Of a stretch of DNA of 64,000 nucleotides, positions 42,437 through 51,300 are shown piece after piece. Below the pieces are notes generated by a model, which searched no databases, was not told where the DNA came from, and was given only the letters and a program-made list of their open reading frames with translations. The stretch lies in NCBI GenBank assembly GCA_007751255.1, contig CP036296.1:3472001-3536000 (forward strand). Reading direction: 5' to 3'. This DNA comes from Engelhardtia mirabilis. Lineage in GTDB: Bacteria; Planctomycetota; UBA1135; GCA-002686595. Both the position numbers and the translations under genes were made by a program. Numbering within the stretch: position 1 is the stretch's first letter; each line of letters begins with the position of its first letter.

Positions 42437-43365
42437 TAACAATCGCCGTGCAGGTAGCCGAGCTGCGCCGGCGCCGGTACACGGTCGCCTTCCCGGTCCC
42501 GCACGACGACGCCCTCACCGCGCACCACTCGACCGAGGATCCGCGCCCCGGGCAGTCCGGCGGCCAGCACTCGCATGGCCGCCGCCCGCGGCAGGGTCGC
42601 GAGCAGCTCGTGGTCCTCTCCATCGATGAGGGCATGTGCCAGGGGCGTGCGGCCCGTGCGGCGAGCCAGTCGAACCGCGTCCCGGTGGATCGCCGGATCG
42701 CTCAGCTCCAGGCGCACTCCCGAGGCCCGAGCGAGGCGCGAGGCGTCGAGCCACAGGCCGTCGGACACGTCGATCATGGCGCTGGCCCCGGCCTCGCGCA
42801 GGGCCCGGCCGGCGGCCAGGCGCGGCTCGATCCGCAGGTGTCGGCCGAGCAGGCTGCCGCCGGTCGGTCCCGTGCAGAGCACCACCTGTCCCGGGCGCGC
42901 ACGATCGCGTCCCGGCGGGCGGCCCCTGCCCGGCAGCTCGCCGAGGGCCGTTACCGCGGCGCTCGCCGGTCCGACGCCCAGGGCCAGGTCACCGCCTACC
43001 AACTCGGCACCGAAGCGCTCGGCCTCGGTCCAGGCGCCGCGGATCAGGGCGCGCACGGCGGCGTCGGTCCAATCCCGCGGCAGGCGCAATGCCAGCAGCA
43101 CCGCCCGCGCCGACGCTCCGCAGGCCGCGAGGTCCGAGAGGGTCCGAGCCACGGCCTTGCGGCCCAAGAGCCGCGGCGCGGTTCCGACTGCGGCGTGCAC
43201 GCCCTCGATGACTTGGTCCGTGCACAGCACGGGGCGACCCTGCATACGGCGCAGGACCGCGGCGTCGTGGCCCTGGCTGCCGTCGAGCAGCGACGGTCGC
43301 TCGCGACTCGCCAGCCAGCGGTGGATGCGAGCCTCGCTCCAGCGGCGCTCACCTGCGGCGCTCAC
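42436..43365 (-). CDS. thiL: thiamine-monophosphate kinase
   Basis: A 309-residue enzyme that phosphorylates thiamine monophosphate to the active diphosphate. Motifs of the ThiL/PurM-like fold: ERRWSEARIHRWLA, GSQGHDAAVLRRMQGRPVLCTDQVIEGVHA, GRKAVARTLSDLAACGASARAVLLALRLP, AELVGGDLALG, SAMIDVSDGLWLDASRLARASGVRLE and LIDGEDHELLATLP. The GTG at 43365 overlaps the stop of the signal-peptidase-like gene upstream. The TAG stop uses the TA target site beside the MITE; removing the element would leave the same stop, so the insertion did not alter the protein. Pairs naturally with the ThiE-like gene in the same operon. Confidence 0.93.
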   Translation of the reverse strand: MSAAGERRWSEARIHRWLASRERPSLLDGSQGHDAAVLRRMQGRPVLCTDQVIEGVHAAVGTAPRLLGRKAVARTLSDLAACGASARAVLLALRLPRDWTDAAVRALIRGAWTEAERFGAELVGGDLALGVGPASAAVTALGELPGRGRPPGRDRARPGQVVLCTGPTGGSLLGRHLRIEPRLAAGRALREAGASAMIDVSDGLWLDASRLARASGVRLELSDPAIHRDAVRLARRTGRTPLAHALIDGEDHELLATLPRAAAMRVLAAGLPGARILGRVVRGEGVVVRDREGDRVPAPAQLGYLHGDC

Positions 43366-43769
43366 CAGCCGACCGCCATGATCAGTCGCGCCACCACGCG
43401 CTCGGTCGCGATCGGTCCCAGGTCGTCGCTGTCGTTGCCGGGACAATCGTCGCGCTCGGTCTCGATCCAGAGGGCGCCCCGTTCGATGAGCGCGCGCGCG
43501 GCCGGGTCCAGGTCGCGAGGTGCATCCACGACCCGACCCAGGAGCAGCTCGCCGGCGCGACCTTCGAACAGCACCGCAGCCCCGGGGCCGAGTTCCTTGG
43601 GTCTGCGATCGACGATCACACGATCCCCCGGCGCGAAGCCGTGCAGCGGCGAGCAGCCCTGCTCGGGCAGGGTCAGCATGTCGGCGCGCCAGAACAGGTA
43701 GCCGAGGCCCGCGGCCGCGACGATCAGCACCGCCCGGCGCGTGACGAGCAGAAATCTCGAGGGACTCAC
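43362..43769 (-). CDS. degenerate S26 signal-peptidase-like protein
   Basis: A 135-residue protein with an N-terminal hydrophobic helix (RRAVLIVAAAGLGYLFW). The sequence after it resembles type I signal peptidases: CSPLHGFAPGDRVIVDRRPKELGPGAAVLFEG corresponds to the SMxPTL...GD segment, LLLGRVVDAPRDL to the Lys-containing motif, and GNDSDDLGPIATERVVARLI to the C-terminal GDN..DS..FG box. The general-base Lys is replaced by Gly (LLLGRVV for LLKRVV) and the Ser context is altered (CSP), so it is unlikely to be an active peptidase. GTG start at 43769 overlaps the thiE-like stop (GTGA), and its own stop overlaps thiL. Function unknown. Confidence 0.6.
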   Translation of the reverse strand: MSPSRFLLVTRRAVLIVAAAGLGYLFWRADMLTLPEQGCSPLHGFAPGDRVIVDRRPKELGPGAAVLFEGRAGELLLGRVVDAPRDLDPAARALIERGALWIETERDDCPGNDSDDLGPIATERVVARLIMAVGW

Positions 43770-44440
43770 CGGTCGTTCTCCCAGGCATCGAGCAGGGCGG
43801 CGGTGCCGCGGGCCGCGGTTCCTGGATCCGACTGACCCAGGATGGCCCCCAGCACGGCGATGCCCTTCGCGCCGGCGCGCCGCAGCGCCGCGGCGTTGGT
43901 CGCGTCGACGCCGCCCAGAGCCCAAGTGGGCCGCCCGTCACGTCGCAGCTCGGATTCGAACCCATCGACGCCCAGGGGCGCGCGCCAGTCGACCGCCTCC
44001 GGGTCCGGGTGCGAGCGCGTCGCGGCCACCGGTGCGAGCAGCAGGTAGTCGCAGCCTTGCCGATTCTGCTGCGGGTCGTCGGCGTGGGCCGAGAAGCCGA
44101 TGGGGACCGCTTCGCCAACGAGAGTTCGAGCCGCGCTCGGTTCGAGGGACCACCAACCCAGATGCAAGGCGTCGCCGTCGCAGGCAGCGAACAGGTGCGC
44201 GCGGTCGTGGATGCCGAGCCAACCGCCCGCGCCCAGCTTTCGGCGCAGCTCCCCAGCCAGGGCCAGGAAGTCGCGGTCGAAGAGGCACCGCTCCCGAAGC
44301 AAGACGCCGCGCAGGCCCGCCGCAACCGCCGCCTCGCAGCGCTGCACCAGCGCCGCGCAGTCAGCCAGAGTGAGATTGCCCGGGGTCAGCGCGACCAGGG
44401 GCGGAGGCGTCCAGTCCTGATTGGCGACCAACCGAGACAC
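43766..44440 (-). CDS. thiamine-phosphate synthase family protein (ThiE/TenI-like)
   Basis: A 224-residue TIM-barrel protein of the ThiE/TenI family. Recognisable parts are LVALTPGNLTLADCAALVQRCEAAVAAGLRGVLLRE (the LRE motif of strand 2), LGIHDRAHLFAACDGDALHLG (compare NDRxDLAxxxxADGVHLG), GFSAHADDPQQNRQGCDYLLLAPVAATRSHPD, and WALGGVDATNAAALRRAGAKGIAVLGAI. The thiazole-phosphate and diphosphate loops are somewhat divergent, so a TenI-like role cannot be ruled out, but linkage to thiL supports thiamine synthesis. The GTG at 44440 follows the preceding gene by four bases. Confidence 0.82.
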   Translation of the reverse strand: MSRLVANQDWTPPPLVALTPGNLTLADCAALVQRCEAAVAAGLRGVLLRERCLFDRDFLALAGELRRKLGAGGWLGIHDRAHLFAACDGDALHLGWWSLEPSAARTLVGEAVPIGFSAHADDPQQNRQGCDYLLLAPVAATRSHPDPEAVDWRAPLGVDGFESELRRDGRPTWALGGVDATNAAALRRAGAKGIAVLGAILGQSDPGTAARGTAALLDAWENDR

Positions 44441-44444
44441 CGGG

Positions 44445-46574
44445 CTAGTCGACCAGATCCGGATGCAGCTCGACGATGTAGCCCAGGTCGCGCAGCAGCG
44501 CCCGCATGCGCCGCGGCGTCGTCTTGCCGCCGAGCTGGATGCAGGTCGGCTCCAGGACCCGGACCACGTAGCTGCGCGCACCCGGGCTGGCGGCCAAGCG
44601 CCGCAGGGCCTCGGTGTCCTCGGCCCGCAGCTTGAGGTCCGCGTCGATCACCATCAACCCGGCCTGCAGGGCCCAATCGCGGATCGAATAGGTCACGTTC
44701 TGCGGCACGGGCGTGCGCGAGTTGCTCTCGAGGGTGGTCAGGATGCGATCGAGACGCATGCCCTCGATCAGGGCCCGCCGGACGGCCTGCTCGACGATCC
44801 GGAAGTGGATCGTCTCCCCGACCTTGTCGCGCACGCAGAAGCGATCCAGGTCGTGCATCAGCTCCGCGTCGTCGCTGCTCTTGAACAGCACGACCTCGAA
44901 GTCGGGGGTCACGACCAGGTTGCCGACGCCCGGGCGAGCCGAGGTGCCCGCATCCAGGCCCAGGAGCCGCGCGCCGCTGTGGGTCAGCCGCAGGGCCACC
45001 GGGCGACCGGCCGCGTCGTAGCCCAGGTCGACGACCCCCAGCAGGTACAGCCGCTGGCGCGCCCAGCGCACCAGGTTCCAGGACATGCGCTGAATGTCCT
45101 CCAGCGGGCCGTTGCGGCCGCGTTGGTTGCGGTCCGCGATGGCTTCGGCCACGTCCAGGTCGTCCAGGCTCGCCAGGTACTGGTTGCGCGCCAGGAACGG
45201 CAGGTACATCAGGTCGTACCAGGTGCCCGGCTCGATGCGCTTGAGCATCCGCAACAGGAGTTGGCGCAACTGTCCCTGATGGAAGGGATCCATGCCCTCG
45301 ATCGCCTCACCCAGTGCGAAATCCAGGAGGCGCTCGAGCTTCTCCTGCAGGGGCTTGCTGCCCCACATCCGCCCTTCCGAGGTCACGCCGAGGGTGCGCT
45401 CGCCGGTGCCGTCCACGAGCCCTTCGCTGCGTGCGAAGCCGAAGATGAACTGCAGCACTTCCTCGCGCGAGAGCTCGCGCCCGGGGTTCGGGATCAGGTG
45501 CTGCAGGATCTTCTTCTCGGTGGTCTTGAAGATCTCGCCCTTGACCGTGTAGCGGACGTCGTTCTCCTGCAGGAAGGCCAGGAAGCGACTGACGTTGGTG
45601 AACACGTCGATGCCGCGCGCCAGCTCCTCGTGGGGGCGGTCCGGGTCACTGGGAACGGCCACGCGCCGCAGCCAGGCCAGGGCGACCTCGTTGAAGACCA
45701 CCAGCGTGTCGTCGCAGTGGGCGATGCCGTAGCGCGACAGGTCGACCGGTTGCACCGTCCCCACCAGCGACTGCTCGAGGATCATCGCCCAGCGCCGACC
45801 GTTCCAATGGGGCAGGTCGATCTTCATGCGCTCGAAGAGGGCCTTCGAGAGCACCCCACCGAACTCGAGGATGGCCTTCTCGACCAACTCGCGCACTCCG
45901 CCGGGGAGGCGCTCGACCCGCGCCACGGCGGCCGAGTCCGTGGCGTACATCTTGTACATCTCGCGCAGCCGCTGGGGCGTCACGAGGGCCGCGCGGGCCG
46001 GATCCGAGTAGGCCTTGTCCAGGTGTCCGCGCAGGGTCACCAGGTCGAAGATCCCGCGCATCCGCACCCGCCGCGCGCGCACCAGGGCGTCGGCCAGATC
46101 GGTCGGAATGGCGTAGGAGCCGTTCTTCCCCGATCCGCTGGCCGCCGCACCGGTCTCATGGTCGACGGGGATCACCAGGGCACGGCGCTCGAGCGCCTCC
46201 AGGCATGAGCGCAGGTCGTACTCATTCAGGTGCGCCAAGCGCCTGGCCGTGGAGAGGGCCTCGAGCGTCGAGCGGTAGTCCGGCACGCCGATCAACTCTT
46301 CGAAGACGCCGCCCAGGCGCTTGCCGAGCTCGGCAACGCGACTCTCGAGCGTCTCGGGCTCCGACATCCACTCGACCACTTGCCGTCGGACGATGGACTC
46401 GCCGCGGGGGATCTCCGCCGTGTCGGTCCCCGCCCAGAAGCGGTAGAGCTCGGTCAGGTCGCGTTTGGGCCGCAGCGAGACGGCCTCGTCGACACCCAAG
46501 CGCGCGACCGCGGCCTTGCGTCCAGCGGCGATGCTCTTGGGCTTGCCCATGCTCTCGGGATTGTCTTCCCTCAC
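44445..46574 (-). CDS. Helicase_C_3 (XPB N-terminal-domain-like) protein, XPB partner
   Basis: A 709-residue protein without Walker motifs. Its N-terminal half is winged-helix-like and helical (LYRFWAGTDTAEIPRGESIVRRQVVEWMSEPETLESRVAELGKRLGGVFEELIG; AYSDPARAALVTPQRLREMYKMYATDS). The C-terminal third contains the segment LVVTPDFEVVLFKSSDDAELMHDLDRFCVRDKVGETIHFRIVEQAVRRALIEGMRLDRILTTLESNSRTPVPQNVTYSIRDWA, typical of the Helicase_C_3 family related to the damage-recognition region of XPB/Ssl2. Such proteins sit next to XPB helicase genes in mycobacteria as well. The GTG at 46574 overlaps the XPB stop (GTGA). It probably binds DNA or modulates the helicase. Confidence 0.82.
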   Translation of the reverse strand: MREDNPESMGKPKSIAAGRKAAVARLGVDEAVSLRPKRDLTELYRFWAGTDTAEIPRGESIVRRQVVEWMSEPETLESRVAELGKRLGGVFEELIGVPDYRSTLEALSTARRLAHLNEYDLRSCLEALERRALVIPVDHETGAAASGSGKNGSYAIPTDLADALVRARRVRMRGIFDLVTLRGHLDKAYSDPARAALVTPQRLREMYKMYATDSAAVARVERLPGGVRELVEKAILEFGGVLSKALFERMKIDLPHWNGRRWAMILEQSLVGTVQPVDLSRYGIAHCDDTLVVFNEVALAWLRRVAVPSDPDRPHEELARGIDVFTNVSRFLAFLQENDVRYTVKGEIFKTTEKKILQHLIPNPGRELSREEVLQFIFGFARSEGLVDGTGERTLGVTSEGRMWGSKPLQEKLERLLDFALGEAIEGMDPFHQGQLRQLLLRMLKRIEPGTWYDLMYLPFLARNQYLASLDDLDVAEAIADRNQRGRNGPLEDIQRMSWNLVRWARQRLYLLGVVDLGYDAAGRPVALRLTHSGARLLGLDAGTSARPGVGNLVVTPDFEVVLFKSSDDAELMHDLDRFCVRDKVGETIHFRIVEQAVRRALIEGMRLDRILTTLESNSRTPVPQNVTYSIRDWALQAGLMVIDADLKLRAEDTEALRRLAASPGARSYVVRVLEPTCIQLGGKTTPRRMRALLRDLGYIVELHPDLVD

Positions 46575-48343
46575 GTCATCTCTCCATGACCCGCGAGCTC
46601 CTCCGCGCCCGCGGCTTCGACGATTTCATACGAGTAGCCCTGCTCCGTGAGGAAGAGCTGGCGCTTCTGCGCGAACTCCTGATCACGGGAGTTGAGCGTC
46701 ACGACGGCGTAGAACGCGGCCGCGGATCCATCCGACTTCGGTCGCAGGATGCGTCCCAAACGTTGTGCCTCTTCCTGACGGGACCCGAAGGTCCCCGAGA
46801 CCTGGATCGCCACGTTGGCGTCCGGCAGGTCGATCGCGAAATTTCCGACCTTCGACACGATCAGGATCCGCTCTGCGCCGGAGCGGAAGGCCCCGTAGAG
46901 CCGCTCACGCTCCGCGTTGGGCGTGCGCCCGGTGATCAGTGGGACACCCAACTGGCGCGCGAGATCCTTGAGCTGGTCGATGTACTGGCCGATCACCAGC
47001 ACGCGCCCCTCGGAGTGCTTGCGGATCAAGTGCTCGACGACCCGCAGCTTGTCGGGGTTCTCGGAGGCCACGCGGAACTTCTTGCGCGCGTCGGCCGCCT
47101 CGTAGGAGGGCTTGAACTCCTGCGGCAGGGGCACGCGCACCTCGACGCAGCGGGCCGTGGCGATGAAGCCCTGCCCCTCCAGCACCTTCCACGGCACGTC
47201 GTAGCGCTTGGGACCGATCAGGCAGAAGACCTCGTCCTCCTTGCCGTCCTCGCGCACGAGCGTCGCCGTCAGACCCAGTCGCCTGCGGGCCTGGAGCTCC
47301 GCCGTGACGCGGAAGATCGGCGCGGGCAACAGGTGCACCTCGTCGTAGACCACCAGGCCCCAGTTCTCCTGGCGGAACAGGTCGAAGTGCTCGAACTCGC
47401 CGGCCCGGCTGCGGCGCCAGGTCAACATCTGGTAGGTCGTGATCGTGACCGGCCGGACGATCTTCTGGTCGCCCGTGTACTCGCCGACCTCGTCCTCGCC
47501 CAGGGCCGTCTTGTCGAGCAGCTCTTCGCGCCACTGGCGCACGGCCACCGTGTTGGAGGTCAGGATCAGGGTCTTGGTGCCGACCAGGCTCATGGCCGCC
47601 AGGGCCACCACCGTCTTGCCCGCGCCGCAGGGCAGCACGATCACGCCGGAGCCGCCCAGCACACTCCCGCCGCGGTAGAAGGCCTCCGCCGCCGCGCTCT
47701 GGTAGTCGCGCACCTGGAACGGCGTGCCACGCCGTGTGGTCGCGCGCAGCCCGATGGCGTAGGGATCGCCGTCGCGATAGCCCCCGCGGTCGTCGACCGG
47801 GAAGCCAATCCGAATCAGGGCCTGCTTGAGCGGCCCACGCTCGAGCTCTCCCAGCCGCAGTCGCCCCTCGTCGTCGCGCTGCACCAGGGCGGCGATAGCA
47901 CGATGGGTCAGGACCTCGCGCACCGCCTCCGGATCGTCGGAGACGAGCTGGAAGCCCTCGGCATCGAGGCGCTCGATCCGCAGCAGGCCGTAGCGCCCGA
48001 ACCAGGAGCGGATCTCGTCCAGGATCGTGGGCGGGATCGGCACACAGGAGTACTCGAAGAGCTCGTCCTCGACGTCCTGGGCGGTCATCCCGAGGGCCGC
48101 CGCGTTCCAGATCGAGACCGGGGTGATGCGGTAGCTGTGGAGGTAGTCGGGGCTCTTCTCCAGCTCCGCGAACTTGGCCAGGGTGTCCCGCGCGGCCGCG
48201 TAGCGCGGGTGCTCCTCGGTCAGCGGGCGGCCGTCTTCGTCCTTGGCAGCGCGGCCGTCGGCGTCGATCACCGAACGCACCGTGTGCAGCAGCAAACTCT
48301 TGTCCGACTGGACGATCAGAGGGTTGTCGGGCAGCAGTGTCAC
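46571..48343 (-). CDS. XPB/Ssl2-type superfamily 2 DNA helicase
   Basis: A 590-residue helicase of the XPB family (nucleotide excision repair/transcription helicase in archaea and eukaryotes; a 3'-5' helicase in bacteria). The N-terminal region (NPLIVQSDKSLLLHTV, YRITPVSIWNAAALGMTAQDVEDEL, ILDEIRSWFGRYGLLRIERLD) is the XPB-type damage-recognition-like part. The motor has RDYQSAAAEAFYRGG, Walker A LPCGAGKTVVALAAM, DEVH box VVYDEVHLLPAPIFR, motif III GLTATLVREDGKEDEVF that includes the XPB-specific RED triplet, and motif VI QRLGRILRPK. The GTG at 48343 overlaps the uvrA TGA, so its synthesis is coupled to UvrA. Confidence 0.93.
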   Translation of the reverse strand: MTLLPDNPLIVQSDKSLLLHTVRSVIDADGRAAKDEDGRPLTEEHPRYAAARDTLAKFAELEKSPDYLHSYRITPVSIWNAAALGMTAQDVEDELFEYSCVPIPPTILDEIRSWFGRYGLLRIERLDAEGFQLVSDDPEAVREVLTHRAIAALVQRDDEGRLRLGELERGPLKQALIRIGFPVDDRGGYRDGDPYAIGLRATTRRGTPFQVRDYQSAAAEAFYRGGSVLGGSGVIVLPCGAGKTVVALAAMSLVGTKTLILTSNTVAVRQWREELLDKTALGEDEVGEYTGDQKIVRPVTITTYQMLTWRRSRAGEFEHFDLFRQENWGLVVYDEVHLLPAPIFRVTAELQARRRLGLTATLVREDGKEDEVFCLIGPKRYDVPWKVLEGQGFIATARCVEVRVPLPQEFKPSYEAADARKKFRVASENPDKLRVVEHLIRKHSEGRVLVIGQYIDQLKDLARQLGVPLITGRTPNAERERLYGAFRSGAERILIVSKVGNFAIDLPDANVAIQVSGTFGSRQEEAQRLGRILRPKSDGSAAAFYAVVTLNSRDQEFAQKRQLFLTEQGYSYEIVEAAGAEELAGHGEMT

Positions 48344-51300
48344 GTGGTTGCCCCCAGGCTGCGCGCCTTGCGCCTGCGGCCGCGCACGGGCGCCTCGGCG
48401 CCGGATGCGGTCAGCCACGGCCCGGTGCTCGAATCGCGGTTGGCGATGATCTCGTCCGGGGTCCCGTCGGCGATCAGACGACCGCCGTCCTCGCCACCGT
48501 CGGGGCCGAGTTCGACCAGTCGGTCACAAGCTGCCAGGAGGCCCGTGTGGTGCTCGATCACGACGACCGCGTGGCCGCTGTCCGCCAAGCGGTGCAGCAC
48601 GTCCACGAGCTTCTGCACGTCGGAGGAGTGCAGGCCGGTACTGGGCTCGTCCAGGACCACGACGCTGCGCTCGACATCGTCGGCGCGCAGCAACTCGGCC
48701 GCCAGCTTCACCCGCTGGGCCTCGCCGGCCGAGAGCGTGGTCGAGCTCTGCCCCAGGGCGATGTAGCCCAGGCCCACGTCGCACAGGGTCGCCAGGACCC
48801 GCGCCAGGCGCGGCTGGTGCTCGAGCAGCTCCAGGGCCTCGCTCGCCGGCAGCTCCAGGAGGTCCGCGATGGAATGCCCGCGGAACCGCACGTCGAGCAC
48901 CTCGGGGCGATAGCGCTTGCCGCGGCACTCCTCGCACTCGAGCCACAGGTCCGCCAGGAATTGCATCTCGACCTTCGTGGCCCCGCGGCCTTCGCAGGCC
49001 GGACAGCGCCCCTTGGACGAGTTGAAGGAGAAGTTCGCGATCGTGAAGCCGCGCATGCGCGCCTCGGGTGTGCGCGCGAACAGCTCTCGCAGGGGGTCCA
49101 TCAGCCCGACCGCAGTGGCCGGGATGCTGGCCGGCGTCCGACCCAGGGGGCTCGCGTCGACGACCACCACCCGCCGCGCGCCGCGCGCGGCCGGAACGGT
49201 CGAACGCCAGCGCCCCTCCGGACGCTCGCCGCGCAGGGACGGCACCAGGCACTCCATCACCAGCGAGCTCTTGCCCGAACCGGAGGGTCCGCAGATGCCA
49301 GTGAGTTGGCCGTAGGCCACGTCCAGGTCGACCTGCTTGAGGTTGTGGACCTTGCCGCCGACGACTCCCACCCGGTCGCGTCCCTCGGGGGCCCGCCTGG
49401 CCGCGCGCAGGGTGAGTTCGCCCCGCAGGCCCTTGCCCGTCAGGGAGTCGGCGACCTGCGCGACTTCGTCGGGCGTCCCCGACGCGACGACCGTGCCGCC
49501 GTAGCGCCCGGCGCCGGGGCCCATGTCGATCAGGTAGTCGGCCCGGCGCATGACCTCTTCGTCGTGCTCCACCACGATCACCGTGTTGCCCAGGTCGCGC
49601 AGCTCGAGCAGGGCGTCGGTGAGCCGCTCGATGTCGCGCGGGTGCAGGCCGACGGTGGGCTCGTCCAGCACGTAGCAGACTCCCACCAGGCGCGACCCCA
49701 GGCTCGCGGCCAGGCGCACTCGACGGGCCTCGCCACCGGACAGCGTCGACATGGAGCGGTCCAGGGTCAGGTACCCCAACCCCACCTTCCGCAGCAGTTC
49801 CAGCCGCGAGCGCAGCTCCTCGACCACCGGCGCGACCGCCTTCGATCGCGCGGCCGGCAGCTTGAGCTTTGCCAGCCACTCGTGGATCCCGTCGATCGAC
49901 GCACCCAGCAGCTCCGGCAGCCGGTTGCGACTGACGGTCACCGAGCGCGGTACGGGTGCCAGGCGTTCGCCCGCGCAGGCGCGGCAACTCGCGCGGCGCA
50001 TGACCTTCTCCAGGATTGCACGCCACTCGGGGTCCTCGGACCGCGCGTGCCAGCCGTCCACGGCGCCGCACAACCCGGTCCACTCGGCGCTGAAGTTCTC
50101 CTCCAGCTCGAAGTTGGCGCCCTCCTTGGAGATCTGCACGCGGTAGCTCTCCTTGGCGCCTTGCCCGTCGATCAACAGCCGCTGGTGGGCCTCGGTCAGC
50201 CGCTCGAAGGGCTTGGCGAGGTCGATCCGGTGGGCCTTGGCCACCGCCCGCAAGAGGTGCTCGTAGTAGCCCTTGCCCTTGGTCAGGTAGCGCCCGACCT
50301 TGCCCGAGATCGCCGTCGGCGCGCCGCTGGCACCCAGCACCAGGGGTTGGCCCGGGTTGTCGATCAACAGCTCCTCGGCGCAGCGCCACTGCTCGCCCAG
50401 GCCGTCGCACTCCGGGCAGGCGCCCACGTGGGTGTTGAACGAGAAGTGCCGCGGCTCGAGGTCGGACTCGATGGAGAAGCCACACTCCGAACAGGCGCCG
50501 CGCAGGTTGAAGTCGAGCCGCTCGCCGCCCTGGATGGCGACGCCCACGTGACCCTGGGCCAGGTGGTCGGCCTGCTCGACTGCCTCCGCGATGCGGCTCT
50601 TGGACTCGGCCTTGAAGGCCACCCGGTCGATCACCAGGTCGATCTGCGACGCGCGGGTGATGCGCGGCAGCTTGGCGTCCAGGCGGTGTTCGACGCCGTC
50701 CACGAGCAGGCGCGCGAAGCCCGCCGCCTGCCAACCCTCGGCCAGGCGCTCGAGGGCCTCGGCGAGCTTCGCCGGTCGGCGCCCGCCCGGGGGGAAGGCC
50801 GGCGCGACCACGTAGCCCTTCTCGCCGTCGAAGGCCTTGAGCACCGCGCGGGTGACCTGGCCCGGACCGGTGCGCTCGAGCTTCTCGCCGTGGTCGGGGC
50901 AGCGCCGCACCCCCGCCCGCGCCCAGAGCACGCGCAGGTGGTCATGGATCTCGGTGGTCGTGGCGACCGTGGAGCGCGGATGCCCGAGGGAGGTGCGCGC
51001 TTCCACGGCGACGGCGGGCCCCAGCCCTTCCAAGCGCTCCACCGGCGGCCGATCGCGGGAGCTGAGGAACTGGCGCGCGTAGGTCGAGAGGGACTCGACG
51101 AAGCGCTGACGGCCAGCGGCGTAGATCGTGTCCAGGGCCAAGGAGCTCTTGCCGGAGCCGCTCGGACCGGTGATCACCGTGAGCGCGTCGCGCGGGATCT
51201 CCACCGAGACGCTACGCAGGTTGTGGATCGTGGCGCCGACCACCTCGATGCATTCGCGCGGCGCGACGGGCACCGAGGGCGCGATGGCCGGGCCGCTGGC

